From Blautia sp. BIOML-A1 (lineage in GTDB: Bacteria > Bacillota > Clostridia > Lachnospirales > Lachnospiraceae), in NCBI RefSeq assembly GCF_009883055.1, contig NZ_WWVR01000003.1, positions 1 to 64,000 on the forward strand: 64,000 nucleotides of DNA, given 5' to 3'. Shown here piece by piece: positions 7,065 to 16,060 of the stretch. Each line of letters starts with the position of its first letter. Positions within the stretch are counted from its first letter, which is position 1. The position numbers were made by a program, and so were the translations under genes. The notes below the pieces were generated by a model that saw nothing but the letters and a program-made list of their open reading frames with translations, ran no database searches and was not told the DNA's origin.

Positions 7065-9974
7065 TTAGTCGTTTGAAGTATTACTTGTATCACTGGAGGC
7101 ATAACCTGTCAGAATTGTATCCTCGTCTGCCAGATCATAGATGTACTGTAAAATATCATTTGCAGTCAGGCAGGCATTTCCTGATGTATATCCATTTGCA
7201 ATACGGACAGCAATCGCATATTCCGCGTCTCCCGTAGAAGGTGAGTTTGTATATCCGATAAACAGACCGTGGTTCGGATGGTAAATATCCAGCTCAGCTG
7301 TACCTGTTTTACCCGAAAGTGTTACCCCAAGTCCGTTGAACTGTTCATGCGTCTGTACCACTCTTCGCATACCGTCGTGAATATCTTCCCACACATTATT
7401 CGGTACATCACTCATTTCATTCTTTACAGACGGTGCGTATTCATTGAGAATTTTGCCCTGGGAGTCTGTAACCTTATTTAAAAGTGAAAGGTCATAGACG
7501 GTTCCCGAGGTTGCCAGTGCTGTCGCATAACGGGCAAGCTGGCTGGTTGTAAACAGATGATTACCCTGTCCAATATAGGAAGGAACTGCTTTACTGTCAG
7601 AAATATGTGGTGTTGCTTCTGAAATCTCAATGCCAGTTTTTTCATCGAGACCAAACTCAGAAGCATATTTCTGCAGTTTGGAAAGACTCAGTGTTTCAGA
7701 AAAATCACCATCCGCATTTTTGCCTGCAAGGAAACCGACCATGTTAAAGAAATAGTTACAGGACTGTTCGATCGCACCTCTGATCTCCAGAGATCCGTGA
7801 CCCTGACGGTTCCAGCAGTAGATGGCCGGTGACACCAAGTCAAATTTACCCGTACATTCATAATAGGTGCCGTCATCGATAACACCCTCCATCATACCTG
7901 TAACGGCAGACAGAAGCTTTAAGGTGGAACCTGGTGCCGTTGTCTGCTGCGTTGCCTTATTGAAGAACGGACTCGACTGATCCAGGGCAAGCTTTGTATA
8001 ATAGCTGGTATCCATATTGTTGCTGAGCTTATTATTATCATATCCCGGATAGGATACACAGGCAAGAACTTTTCCTGTTTTTACATCTGTAATGACAGCG
8101 GATGCTGAACATGGTGCAAGTGCAAGCTGTGCTGGTTCGATCTCCAGATTGGCAATCTTGTTGATCATGAAATCATATGCTGACATCTGACCGGATGCAA
8201 GGCTTGCGTAGCTTGCATCATCCTTTGAGAGTACTCCCTGCTCATACAGCACCAGACAGATATCCTGTCCTGAAATCCGGTCATCCATAAGCATGTATTT
8301 ATACAGAAGCTTGGAGAATCCGGTATCTGTCTTGAGATAATCAGTAATATAATCTGTAAGTGTTGTATAAACCTCGTTGGAATCCAGATATTCTTCTTTC
8401 GGAGAGATGACTGATATGTCAATCCAGTTCTGACTGGCAGCATAGTTCAGATAATCCTTAAGACTGATGCTGCGATCTGTGGCCCATGCCTGATAGGTTG
8501 CATCAGAAGTATCCACCGCATCCTTCTTGATCACACCAAGTGTATCTCTCAGAATGGTATCACAGATATAAGAAAGATATTCTTTAAGCTCATCGGATTC
8601 GTCCTTGTATGCCGGTGGATTATCCATTGTCAGCCTATTAGTTATTGTATCAAAAACTTCCTGCTGCTTTTGTTGAAATTTGGCGTATAAATTTTTTTCT
8701 GTATCCGATGCATTCTCATCACTGAACTTGTCAATATCAATGACACTGTTCGAGATCAGAGCATTGTATACATCATAGATTGGAATAACGATCTTACTTG
8801 CATCCTGCTCAGCTTCATAGTTGAACTCTTTAACAGCCTCAATCTTGTTCAGAAGAATACCTGCAACTCTCTGCTTCAGAATCTGGTAGATTGCCGCCTG
8901 CCAGTCTGCATCAACAGAAAGATAGACATCATTTCCTGCCTGAGGCTCGACGGTAGTATCGCTGTCGATCTTCAAAACCTTACCAAGGTTATCAACCGTA
9001 ACCGTTTCCTGACCATCTGTCCCCTGCAGTTCCAGTTCCATATACTGCTCAATTCCGGCTTTTCCGATCACTGCGCTGCTCTTATATTTTGAGTTCTGCT
9101 TCTTAAGATCCGCCAGTTCCTCAGAAGATGCCTTTCCGGTATAGCCAAGAAGCGGTCCCATACTCTCATCATCTACATACTGACGACTGGAATCCTCAAG
9201 CACATCAATTCCCTGGAGTTCATTCTGATTTTCTTTGACTGCTGCCACTGTACTTTCACTGACATTTGTCGCTATCGTAACAGCCATATATTTCTGGAAG
9301 CTGTTTGTACTCAGCTCATAACGCATGATCGCAATGTCGAGGACCTCCTGTCTGGTCAGTTCCTCCGGAAGTCCATATTTCTTCAGTTCTTCCGTTGTAT
9401 AGGCATTGTCACCATAAAGAACAATAGAAAAGCCCTTGCTGCCGCTTAAGTAGCTCATAATATCCTCTGCACTTGCAGCCGCCTCATCCTCTGTCAGATC
9501 ATCGATCAGCGCATGACCGTAAATATCCGCCTTAAATCGATTCAGGGTAAATCCCGGCTCAATATCAAATACATAGTTTCCGTCATTGTCCAGTTTGATA
9601 TGGAATGTATTAGAGAGACTGTCACCGTTATCTGCAAGGATACGCAGAACCTTATAGGCAACTCCGTTCAGAGTCAGATTCTTTTCACGGGTGGTATCAT
9701 AACTTCCATTATCCTCAAATGTCAGAGAATAAGACAGAATATTGGAAGCAATCAGTTTATTGTTTCTGTCATAAATATTACCCCTGGTACTTTTGAGGAC
9801 TCGCGTTTTCGTCGTCCTTGTCTGAAATTCATCAATATAATCCTCTCCCTGTATGATCTGCAGCTGATAGAGCTGTCGGATCAGGACAAAAGACAACATG
9901 ATAAATAAAAGTAAAAGTACAGAGGTTCGTTTCAGTTGAAATTTTTTGAATATTCTTTTTATTTTAGTACCCAA
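7065..9974 (-). CDS. mrdA: class B penicillin-binding protein 2 (elongation transpeptidase), long form
   Basis: A 969-residue transpeptidase with a short cytoplasmic tail, one membrane segment (about residues 18-33), a pedestal domain, and a C-terminal catalytic domain with STLK (683-686), SCN (738-740) and KTG (889-891). It cross-links peptidoglycan for RodA during elongation. It is much longer than classical PBP2 (600-700 residues): about 250 residues lie between the SVDADWQ strand near 352 and the ASAVITDVKTG strand near 625, where classical PBP2 has a short connection. Related Lachnospiraceae proteins are also long, so this is probably a lineage feature. The start is TTG at 9974 with AAGGGA six nt upstream; it overlaps mreD by 16 nt. 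Confidence 0.93.
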   Translation of the reverse strand: MGTKIKRIFKKFQLKRTSVLLLLFIMLSFVLIRQLYQLQIIQGEDYIDEFQTRTTKTRVLKSTRGNIYDRNNKLIASNILSYSLTFEDNGSYDTTREKNLTLNGVAYKVLRILADNGDSLSNTFHIKLDNDGNYVFDIEPGFTLNRFKADIYGHALIDDLTEDEAAASAEDIMSYLSGSKGFSIVLYGDNAYTTEELKKYGLPEELTRQEVLDIAIMRYELSTNSFQKYMAVTIATNVSESTVAAVKENQNELQGIDVLEDSSRQYVDDESMGPLLGYTGKASSEELADLKKQNSKYKSSAVIGKAGIEQYMELELQGTDGQETVTVDNLGKVLKIDSDTTVEPQAGNDVYLSVDADWQAAIYQILKQRVAGILLNKIEAVKEFNYEAEQDASKIVIPIYDVYNALISNSVIDIDKFSDENASDTEKNLYAKFQQKQQEVFDTITNRLTMDNPPAYKDESDELKEYLSYICDTILRDTLGVIKKDAVDTSDATYQAWATDRSISLKDYLNYAASQNWIDISVISPKEEYLDSNEVYTTLTDYITDYLKTDTGFSKLLYKYMLMDDRISGQDICLVLYEQGVLSKDDASYASLASGQMSAYDFMINKIANLEIEPAQLALAPCSASAVITDVKTGKVLACVSYPGYDNNKLSNNMDTSYYTKLALDQSSPFFNKATQQTTAPGSTLKLLSAVTGMMEGVIDDGTYYECTGKFDLVSPAIYCWNRQGHGSLEIRGAIEQSCNYFFNMVGFLAGKNADGDFSETLSLSKLQKYASEFGLDEKTGIEISEATPHISDSKAVPSYIGQGNHLFTTSQLARYATALATSGTVYDLSLLNKVTDSQGKILNEYAPSVKNEMSDVPNNVWEDIHDGMRRVVQTHEQFNGLGVTLSGKTGTAELDIYHPNHGLFIGYTNSPSTGDAEYAIAVRIANGYTSGNACLTANDILQYIYDLADEDTILTGYASSDTSNTSND

Positions 9975-10486
9975 ATAGATTCCCTTTCTTTCCTGGTTGC
10001 ATTCATAAAGTGATGATTAATATAATAAAAAATTTTATATACGATCAATGCCAGAAAAACTGTATAGAAGATTTCCGGAATGATGATCCTGTATAAATAT
10101 TTAAATATCCCAAGTCTTCCCCTCAGGAAAAACTGAAGCCCGTATACGGCAAGATTATAGATGAGATCCATAATAGCCGTCAGTGCCATTGGCACCTTGA
10201 TATCATCATCATAATAAATACGAAATGCATAACCGCTGAAAAAACCGGCATACATATAGATCAGTGCATAAAATCCAAATACAGATCCATAAAACAGATC
10301 CACAAGCAGTCCGCTGAAAAAGCCGGTCCACAGACCACTCTTACGCCCACGCATCAGTCCCATAGATACACACAGGATCAACAAGAGATTCGGCGTGATC
10401 GAGCCAATGGCTATTTTCTGGAGGAGCGTGGACTGCAAAAGGAAGCATACAATGATCGTAAAGAAAAGAACAATCTTACTCTTCAT
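9959..10486 (-). CDS. mreD: rod shape-determining membrane protein MreD
   Basis: A 175-residue hydrophobic protein with about five to six membrane segments and the family pattern (N-terminal ILFFTIIVCFLLQSTLL, then TPNLLLILCVSMGLMRG and GLLVDLFYGSVFGFYAL). MreD is a membrane component of the elongasome that binds MreC. Its start codon shares one base with the mreC stop (TAATG), so translation is coupled. Confidence 0.92.
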   Translation of the reverse strand: MKSKIVLFFTIIVCFLLQSTLLQKIAIGSITPNLLLILCVSMGLMRGRKSGLWTGFFSGLLVDLFYGSVFGFYALIYMYAGFFSGYAFRIYYDDDIKVPMALTAIMDLIYNLAVYGLQFFLRGRLGIFKYLYRIIIPEIFYTVFLALIVYKIFYYINHHFMNATRKERESIWVLK

Positions 10487-11409
10487 TATTCTGTTCCCTC
10501 CTGACCAGTCTCTGCGGCATCCTCCTGTGAAGTACTGCCGCTATCGACAGCATCCTGCTTATTGACCGTGATCACAAAAACATCCTTCAGATGCTTAAAG
10601 TCCACAGGAGTCACGATCGTACCTGTCTTTGTCAGATTGTTAGTATCCAGTTCGAGCTCACTGACATAACCTACGAACAAACCTTCCACATATTTGTCAC
10701 TGATGTTTGAAGTGACAATACGTTCTCCCACGGTCACCTTGTCGTCCTTGTCATACAGCTGTGAAAAACGCAGCTTGCCTTCATCGATCAGCTCAAGATC
10801 TCCTGTCACCACGCAATTATCATCCGTACCCACAGTCATAACACTGACATAGCTACTGTCGTCGATAATGGCACGGACGGTTGCCCAGTTCGAGCCTACC
10901 TCCGTGACAATACCAACAAGCCCCTTGCCGGAAATGACATTATTATCTACGCGGATGCCGTCGTTGCTTCCCCGGTTGATCATAAATGTATCATACCAGT
11001 TTCCAGGATCCTTGGAGATGATTCTTGCCGCAACCTTTGGGTAGGAAGAATACTCCTCATCCAGCTTATATAATTCCTGAAGACGTGAAAGCTCCGACTG
11101 ATTCTGGATCAGAATATTGTTCTGCTCCGTCAGTGTATCCACGGCATCCTGAAGTTCCTGATTTTTGTTGATCAGCTCCTGCTTGTCCTGGAAGGTCTGA
11201 CTGATCTCACCGATCCAGCTTCCGATTCCATCGATACTCTTCTCAAACGGAACCACGATCATACCTGCTGCCTCTGCCAGAGGTTCCGACGTAACGCCGG
11301 AGGCCAGCGTCGATACTACCGCACTGCCACAGAAGAATGTCATGATGACCAATAAATGCTTACTCTTTAAATGTATTCGAAATTGAAATTTCTTTTTCAG
11401 GTTTTTCAT
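10486..11409 (-). CDS. mreC: rod shape-determining protein MreC
   Basis: A 307-residue bitopic protein: basic cytoplasmic N-terminus, one membrane segment (about 20-38), a coiled coil (about 75-115, QELINKNQELQDAVDTLTEQ), then the MreC beta-barrel domains (ARIISKDPGNWYDTFMINRG, VISGKGLVGIV). The last ~25 residues are Ser/Glu/Gln-rich and probably disordered. MreC links the cytoplasmic MreB filament to PBP2 and RodA. It starts 20 nt after mreB. Confidence 0.94.
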   Translation of the reverse strand: MKNLKKKFQFRIHLKSKHLLVIMTFFCGSAVVSTLASGVTSEPLAEAAGMIVVPFEKSIDGIGSWIGEISQTFQDKQELINKNQELQDAVDTLTEQNNILIQNQSELSRLQELYKLDEEYSSYPKVAARIISKDPGNWYDTFMINRGSNDGIRVDNNVISGKGLVGIVTEVGSNWATVRAIIDDSSYVSVMTVGTDDNCVVTGDLELIDEGKLRFSQLYDKDDKVTVGERIVTSNISDKYVEGLFVGYVSELELDTNNLTKTGTIVTPVDFKHLKDVFVITVNKQDAVDSGSTSQEDAAETGQEGTE

Positions 11410-11429
11410 GTATCATACCCCTAAGAAAA

Positions 11430-12443
11430 TTATAATTTACGTTGTTTGACGGGCTGTGCCCAATTTCTAAGATCCCGGTCCCGGATGATCTTCTCAAGTC
11501 CGCAGATCGTCGACTTCTCGTAGAAAGGCGATAAATTAAAGGATACGCCTGTATAGCTTGCCAGATAATTGTCGATATACGGAATACGTGTACTTCCACC
11601 GGTAAGATAGATTCCCTCTCTGGAAATATGATAAGCGATCTGCGGTGGGATTCGTTCCAGAAATATCTTCATCTCTGCCGCGATCGCATTCACACAGTCC
11701 ATGATCCCGGCGTTCACGACATATCCGGAAATGATCTCTTCCCTCGGAAGGCCGGAAATACTGTCGATCCCGACCACCTTGCGGGCATCCTTTCGCTGAT
11801 CGTTCAGTCGTCCCATGGCAATCTTAAGCCGCTTACCGGTACGTGTGCCGATCTGCAGATTATAACGCTTACGTATCTCTGCACAGATAGCTTCATTCAT
11901 CTGTCTGCCGCCGATCGGAACCTTCCTGGACATAATAATATTTCCGTCCGTCAAAATGGAAAACTGCGTACTCTGTGCACCAATGTTGACGACCATACTT
12001 CCCTCATTCTTCTCCATTCGAATTCCCATGGCCAGTGCATCCGCTATGGGAGCTTCCACCATATAAACCCGATTCTGACGAAGCCAGTGACCGTTTACCA
12101 CATGATAATATGCACGTTTCTCAATCGCCGTCATATCCAGCGGAACTGAAAAAAACATATCCGATCCGATCCCGAGAAATTTATCAATCTTCTTCATCAT
12201 GCTGTACAGGGCAATCTCCTGAAGTTCCAGATTGGCGATCATTCCAAAAGTCATCGGAGAGTTCACCGCAATATTTACCGGGGATTTTTCAAACATCTCA
12301 TAGGCCTCATTTCCAATGGCAATGATCGTGTGCCCCTTGGATGCCACCATGTTTTTTTCCATGTAACTCTTGTTCTTTAAAAAGGAATAGACTTTGATGG
12401 TGCTGCTGCCCAGGTCTATTCCGTACGTTTTTCGTAAAAGCAT
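11430..12443 (-). CDS. mreB: actin-like rod shape-determining protein MreB
   Basis: A 337-residue actin-fold ATPase. Visible motifs are phosphate-1 (GIDLGSSTIKVYS), a reworked phosphate-2 region (VVNIGAQSTQFSIL) and the adenosine motif (IYLTGGSTRIPYID). It is divergent from classical MreB (for example VDIGGGTT is replaced by VNIGAQST), as often seen in the mreBCD-min operons of Lachnospiraceae. It polymerises on the inner face of the membrane to steer wall synthesis. It lies 12 nt downstream of radC. Confidence 0.9.
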   Translation of the reverse strand: MLLRKTYGIDLGSSTIKVYSFLKNKSYMEKNMVASKGHTIIAIGNEAYEMFEKSPVNIAVNSPMTFGMIANLELQEIALYSMMKKIDKFLGIGSDMFFSVPLDMTAIEKRAYYHVVNGHWLRQNRVYMVEAPIADALAMGIRMEKNEGSMVVNIGAQSTQFSILTDGNIIMSRKVPIGGRQMNEAICAEIRKRYNLQIGTRTGKRLKIAMGRLNDQRKDARKVVGIDSISGLPREEIISGYVVNAGIMDCVNAIAAEMKIFLERIPPQIAYHISREGIYLTGGSTRIPYIDNYLASYTGVSFNLSPFYEKSTICGLEKIIRDRDLRNWAQPVKQRKL

Positions 12444-12455
12444 AAAACAATCCCT

Positions 12456-13166
12456 TCATTTCAGGTATTCTCCGAGTATTTCCTGTTCCCTGAAGCTGAC
12501 ATATCTGTGATCTCCAATGATGATATGATCCAGAAGAGAAATCCCAAGCATTTCTCCTGCTTTAAAGATCCTCTCCGTGATCTCACGGTCACAATGACTT
12601 GGTGCAGGATTGCCGCCAGGATGATTATGTACAAGTATCAGGCTGACTGCATGATAGCGGAGTGCCTCCAGATATACTTCTCTTGGAGTGATCAGTGTCG
12701 CATTTACTGTTCCCTTGGACAATACAATATCATTCAGCAGATGGTTCTGATTGTCAAGCATCATACAGATCATCAGTTCCTGTTCCTGGTGTCGAAGCTG
12801 CTCCATATAATAGGCTGCGATCGAGTCCGGATTCTGAAAACTAAGTGCCGGTCTTGCAGCCGCACACGCCATGCGTTTGGAAAGTTCCCCGATGCATTTA
12901 AGCTGTACTGCCTTCACGGTACCGATCCCATGGATCTTCTTCAGATCTTCCAGTGAACTGTGAAGAAGTCCAAGCAGTCCCGGGTAGGAAGAATGCTCCA
13001 TATGATTCAGGATTTCGTTTGCCAGTCCCAGAGAATTCATCCCCCTGGTACCGCACCGCAGAATCACTGCAAGGAGCTCACTGTCACTGAGCACTGCCTC
13101 TCCATCCCGTATACATTTCTCATAAGGACGCTCTGACTCCGGTATTTCTTTCATAATTTGATTCAT
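12456..13166 (-). CDS. radC: RadC-family JAB/MPN domain protein
   Basis: A 236-residue protein with an N-terminal helix-hairpin-helix region (LEDLKKIHGIGTVKAVQLKC) and a C-terminal JAB domain with the metal-binding set HNHPGGNPAPSHCD. The family was named for DNA repair, but that role is disputed and the biochemical activity is not established. Position upstream of mreB is common in Firmicutes. The ribosome binding site is AAAGGCAG, 5-6 nt before the ATG. Confidence 0.92.
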   Translation of the reverse strand: MNQIMKEIPESERPYEKCIRDGEAVLSDSELLAVILRCGTRGMNSLGLANEILNHMEHSSYPGLLGLLHSSLEDLKKIHGIGTVKAVQLKCIGELSKRMACAAARPALSFQNPDSIAAYYMEQLRHQEQELMICMMLDNQNHLLNDIVLSKGTVNATLITPREVYLEALRYHAVSLILVHNHPGGNPAPSHCDREITERIFKAGEMLGISLLDHIIIGDHRYVSFREQEILGEYLK

Positions 13167-13220
13167 ATGTCTGCCTTTTGCTCTCTAAACAAGATCAGGC
13201 CCCCCGAAGAATCAAAACTC

Positions 13221-13249
13221 ATTTTAGCATAAAAAGAGGGAGATGTACA
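13221..13249 (-). promoter_or_regulatory. candidate promoter for radC-mre-min-rod operon
   Basis: TGTACA (13244-13249) and TAAAAT (13221-13226) are 17 nt apart on the minus strand, some 55 nt before the radC start. The -35 matches four of six bases. The -35 lies inside the terminator hairpin of the preceding operon, so it is only a candidate. Confidence 0.35.
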
Positions 13250-13256
13250 CTCCCTC
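13231..13256 (-). terminator. intrinsic terminator of the mutS-to-flavoprotein run
   Basis: A 7-bp stem (13236-13242 with 13250-13256) and a T run on the minus strand sit immediately after the stop codon of the FAD protein ending at 13257. Confidence 0.85.
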
Positions 13257-14843
13257 CTAAAAATTTCTGAATTTTTCACAAATGAATTCCGCCACTTTTA
13301 TGCCATCCATAGCAGCAGATGTGATGCCTCCGGCATATCCGGCGCCTTCCCCGCAGGGATAGATTCCTTCTATATTAGATAGTCCTTCTTTGCTGCGGAC
13401 AATCCTCACCGGAGAAGAAGTTCTGCTCTCAATTCCACTCAAAAGTGCATCTTCACGGTCAAATCCGGAAAGCTTTCTGCCGAAGGCAAGCATGCCCTCC
13501 TCGATGGAATCACCGACTGCCTTAGGAAGAATAGAACGGACATTGGAAAGGACAAATCCACCTTTCATCTGCGGTATCACCTCACCAAAGGCTGTACTCG
13601 CCTGATTTTTTCTGAAATCCCCAAAAAGCTGAACAGGAATCCTGCCTTCTCCAAGCTCCCAAGCCTTACGTTCCAGATCTCTCTGGAAAGCAATTCCCCC
13701 AAGTGGCGTATCATCCGGGAAATCGGAAGGACTCACGGTGACGATCAGGGCACTGTTTGCATTTTTACTGTCACGCGCCTGATAGCTCATGCCATTGACT
13801 GCCAGTCTTCCCGGTTCCGAAGAGGCATTCACGACATATCCACCCGGACACATACAGAAAGAATACACTCCGCGTCCATTTTCGCAGGTATGTGTCACCT
13901 TATAGCTTGCAGCACCGAGGAATTCATTTTCCTCTTCTCCATAAAGATCCATATTGATCATACTCTGCGGATGCTCCACTCGAAGACCGACAGCAAACGG
14001 TTTGGGTTCCATATAAACTCCCCGCCGATTTAACATCTCAAAGGTATCTCTGGCGCTGTGACCAAGTGCCAGTACGCAGACCTCTGCCGGGATTTTCTCC
14101 TGAGCATTCACTTCCACTTCCTTCAGATGTCCCTCTTCAAAAAGCAGGTCTGTCATCTTCGCCTCAAAGCGGAAGCTGCCGCCCATCTCCTCGATCTGAT
14201 GGCGGAGCGTTTCTACAATGCCGATCAGCACATCTGTCCCAAGGTGGGGCTTTTGCTGATAGACGATCTCCTGTGGGGCTCCTGCCTGTACAAAGCGTTT
14301 TAATACCTCATGGTTTCGTCCGTTTGGATCCTTGACCAGAGTATTCAGCTTTCCGTCAGAAAAAGTTCCTGCACCGCCTTCTCCGAACTGAACATTGGAA
14401 TCAGGATTCAGGACACCATTCTTCCAGAAATGATCCACGGTCTCCTTTCGTCTGGATGCTTGCTCACCGCGCTCCAGAACCAGAGGACGATAGCCGGCTT
14501 TTGCCAGATACCAGGCACAAAAAAGACCGGCCGGTCCGCTTCCGACGATGACCGGTGGATGTACGAGCCTGGTACTTCCCGGTTTCGGAAACTGGTATTC
14601 CTTCTTTTCTGTTGACATAATATTTTTATTGTGAACTTTTTTTAATATCTGTTTTTCATTCGGAACGACAACATCCACCGTATAGACAAATTTCTTGTCT
14701 TCTTTATGTCTGGCATCCAGAGACTGTCTTATAATCTCATATGAAAAACTTCCCTCCGGACACTTCAGCGTCCGTGCAATTTTTTTGTGAAGCTGTACTT
14801 CTGTATGATTCACAGAAAGCTTTAACTGTGTGATCCGTATCAT
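13257..14843 (-). CDS. NAD(P)/FAD-dependent dehydrogenase-like protein
   Basis: A 528-residue flavoprotein of the group called NAD(FAD)-utilizing dehydrogenases. The start is the ATG at 14843 (MIRITQLKLS), preceded by AAAGGAG; the longer frame runs into the upstream gene. An N-terminal ~80-residue alpha/beta domain precedes the dinucleotide-binding GSGPAGLFCAWYLA, and the C-terminal FAD-contacting GEGAGYAGGITSAA motif is clear. Cys residues in YSFCMCPGGYVV are conserved in the family. The substrate is unknown. Its start overlaps the stop of the next upstream flavoprotein by 4 nt (ATGA), suggesting the two oxidoreductases act or are regulated together. Confidence 0.9.
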   Translation of the reverse strand: MIRITQLKLSVNHTEVQLHKKIARTLKCPEGSFSYEIIRQSLDARHKEDKKFVYTVDVVVPNEKQILKKVHNKNIMSTEKKEYQFPKPGSTRLVHPPVIVGSGPAGLFCAWYLAKAGYRPLVLERGEQASRRKETVDHFWKNGVLNPDSNVQFGEGGAGTFSDGKLNTLVKDPNGRNHEVLKRFVQAGAPQEIVYQQKPHLGTDVLIGIVETLRHQIEEMGGSFRFEAKMTDLLFEEGHLKEVEVNAQEKIPAEVCVLALGHSARDTFEMLNRRGVYMEPKPFAVGLRVEHPQSMINMDLYGEEENEFLGAASYKVTHTCENGRGVYSFCMCPGGYVVNASSEPGRLAVNGMSYQARDSKNANSALIVTVSPSDFPDDTPLGGIAFQRDLERKAWELGEGRIPVQLFGDFRKNQASTAFGEVIPQMKGGFVLSNVRSILPKAVGDSIEEGMLAFGRKLSGFDREDALLSGIESRTSSPVRIVRSKEGLSNIEGIYPCGEGAGYAGGITSAAMDGIKVAEFICEKFRNF

Positions 14844-16024
14844 CTTTGCTCCTTTGCCGCATATCTGCCTGCCACTGCTCCGCTTGACCACGCCCACTGC
14901 AGATTATAGCCTCCGCAGGGACCGTCAATATCCAGGAGTTCCCCCGCAAAATGCAGTCCCTGACAAAGCAGGGATTCCAGTGTTTCCGGGTTTATTTCTG
15001 TAGTATCTACCCCTCCGGTGCAGACCTGTGCCTGCTCAAATCCGCTGGTTCCCTTTATTTCAAGCGGAAATGCCGTCATTGCCATGCAGAGGTCTTTTTG
15101 CTTTTGAAGGACTTTGATCAGCTTATCCGGAAGCAGGCCGAGAAGTCTCTCTGCCGCAGAAAGCTCCGGATATTTCTTTTCCCTTTCCAAAAGAAGTTCC
15201 CGGACAGCTGTTTCTGTATATTCCGGAAAAAAATTCAATGTGACAGACACCTTTTTTTTCTGATCCAGTGCCCTTGCTGCCGCTCCGCTGATCTGAAATA
15301 CAGGAATACCAGAAATACCATACTCTGTCAGCTGAAGCTCTCCGGTTTCGCTGTCAGATACCTCTCCATCGATCCACAGCGTCACCTTACCTTCCGTACG
15401 TACCCCTGCCCAGGAAGAGAAGAAATTTCCCTTCGCCTTCAGTCCTGTGAGTGCCGGAAGCGGTCTTAAAACAGAATGCCCAAGTTCCTCTGCAAGGACA
15501 TAACCACTTCCGTCAGAGCCCGGAACCTTTGAAGCTTTGGAGCCATTTGCAAGAATGACAGCATCACCTTCATACGTCCAGCCTTCGGTCTGAACCTTCC
15601 AGGTATTCTGTTCTTTATAGATTTTTAAGACCTTTTCCCTGGTTTTGATTTTTACTTTGAGGGAACGAGCTCTGAGAAGCAAAAGCTCCGGAATATATTT
15701 CGCCTGCCCTCCACGAGGATACAGCCAGCCCTTTTTCTCTATCACGACAATTCCCAGTTCATCAAAAAATCTTAAGGTATCTTCCAGAGAAAACTGAGCA
15801 AGGATCTTCTTTGCAAACTCTGGATGTTCTCCGTGAAAATACTTCCAGGACATATCCTGGTTTGTCAGATTGCAGCGCCCATTTCCTGTCACACAGATTT
15901 TGCGTCCCGGCTTCTCGTTCTGTTCCAGGATCGTGACGGCGGCTCCGTTTCTCGCTGCCATGATTCCTGCGGTAAGTCCGGATGCACCACCACCGACAAT
16001 GATCACCTGTCGTTTTTTATCCAT
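14840..16024 (-). CDS. HI0933-family flavoprotein (YhiN-like)
   Basis: A 394-residue aminoacetone oxidase/HI0933-type FAD protein. The N-terminal VIIVGGGASGLTAGIMAA binds FAD; NGRCNLTNQD and the C-terminal CTGGVDTTEINPETLES and GELLDIDGPCGGYNLQWAWSSG blocks are typical of the family. The enzymatic reaction of the family is not settled. It is translationally coupled with the downstream FAD protein. Confidence 0.9.
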   Translation of the reverse strand: MDKKRQVIIVGGGASGLTAGIMAARNGAAVTILEQNEKPGRKICVTGNGRCNLTNQDMSWKYFHGEHPEFAKKILAQFSLEDTLRFFDELGIVVIEKKGWLYPRGGQAKYIPELLLLRARSLKVKIKTREKVLKIYKEQNTWKVQTEGWTYEGDAVILANGSKASKVPGSDGSGYVLAEELGHSVLRPLPALTGLKAKGNFFSSWAGVRTEGKVTLWIDGEVSDSETGELQLTEYGISGIPVFQISGAAARALDQKKKVSVTLNFFPEYTETAVRELLLEREKKYPELSAAERLLGLLPDKLIKVLQKQKDLCMAMTAFPLEIKGTSGFEQAQVCTGGVDTTEINPETLESLLCQGLHFAGELLDIDGPCGGYNLQWAWSSGAVAGRYAAKEQR

Positions 16025-16060
16025 AAATAACTCCTTCTCAGAAAAAACGCGGTCCCTGCT

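Noticed and set aside
7065..9974. PBP2 length as a fusion or frameshift
   Set aside because: The ~250 extra residues are in one uninterrupted frame and related Lachnospiraceae PBP2 proteins are also long; likely a lineage trait.
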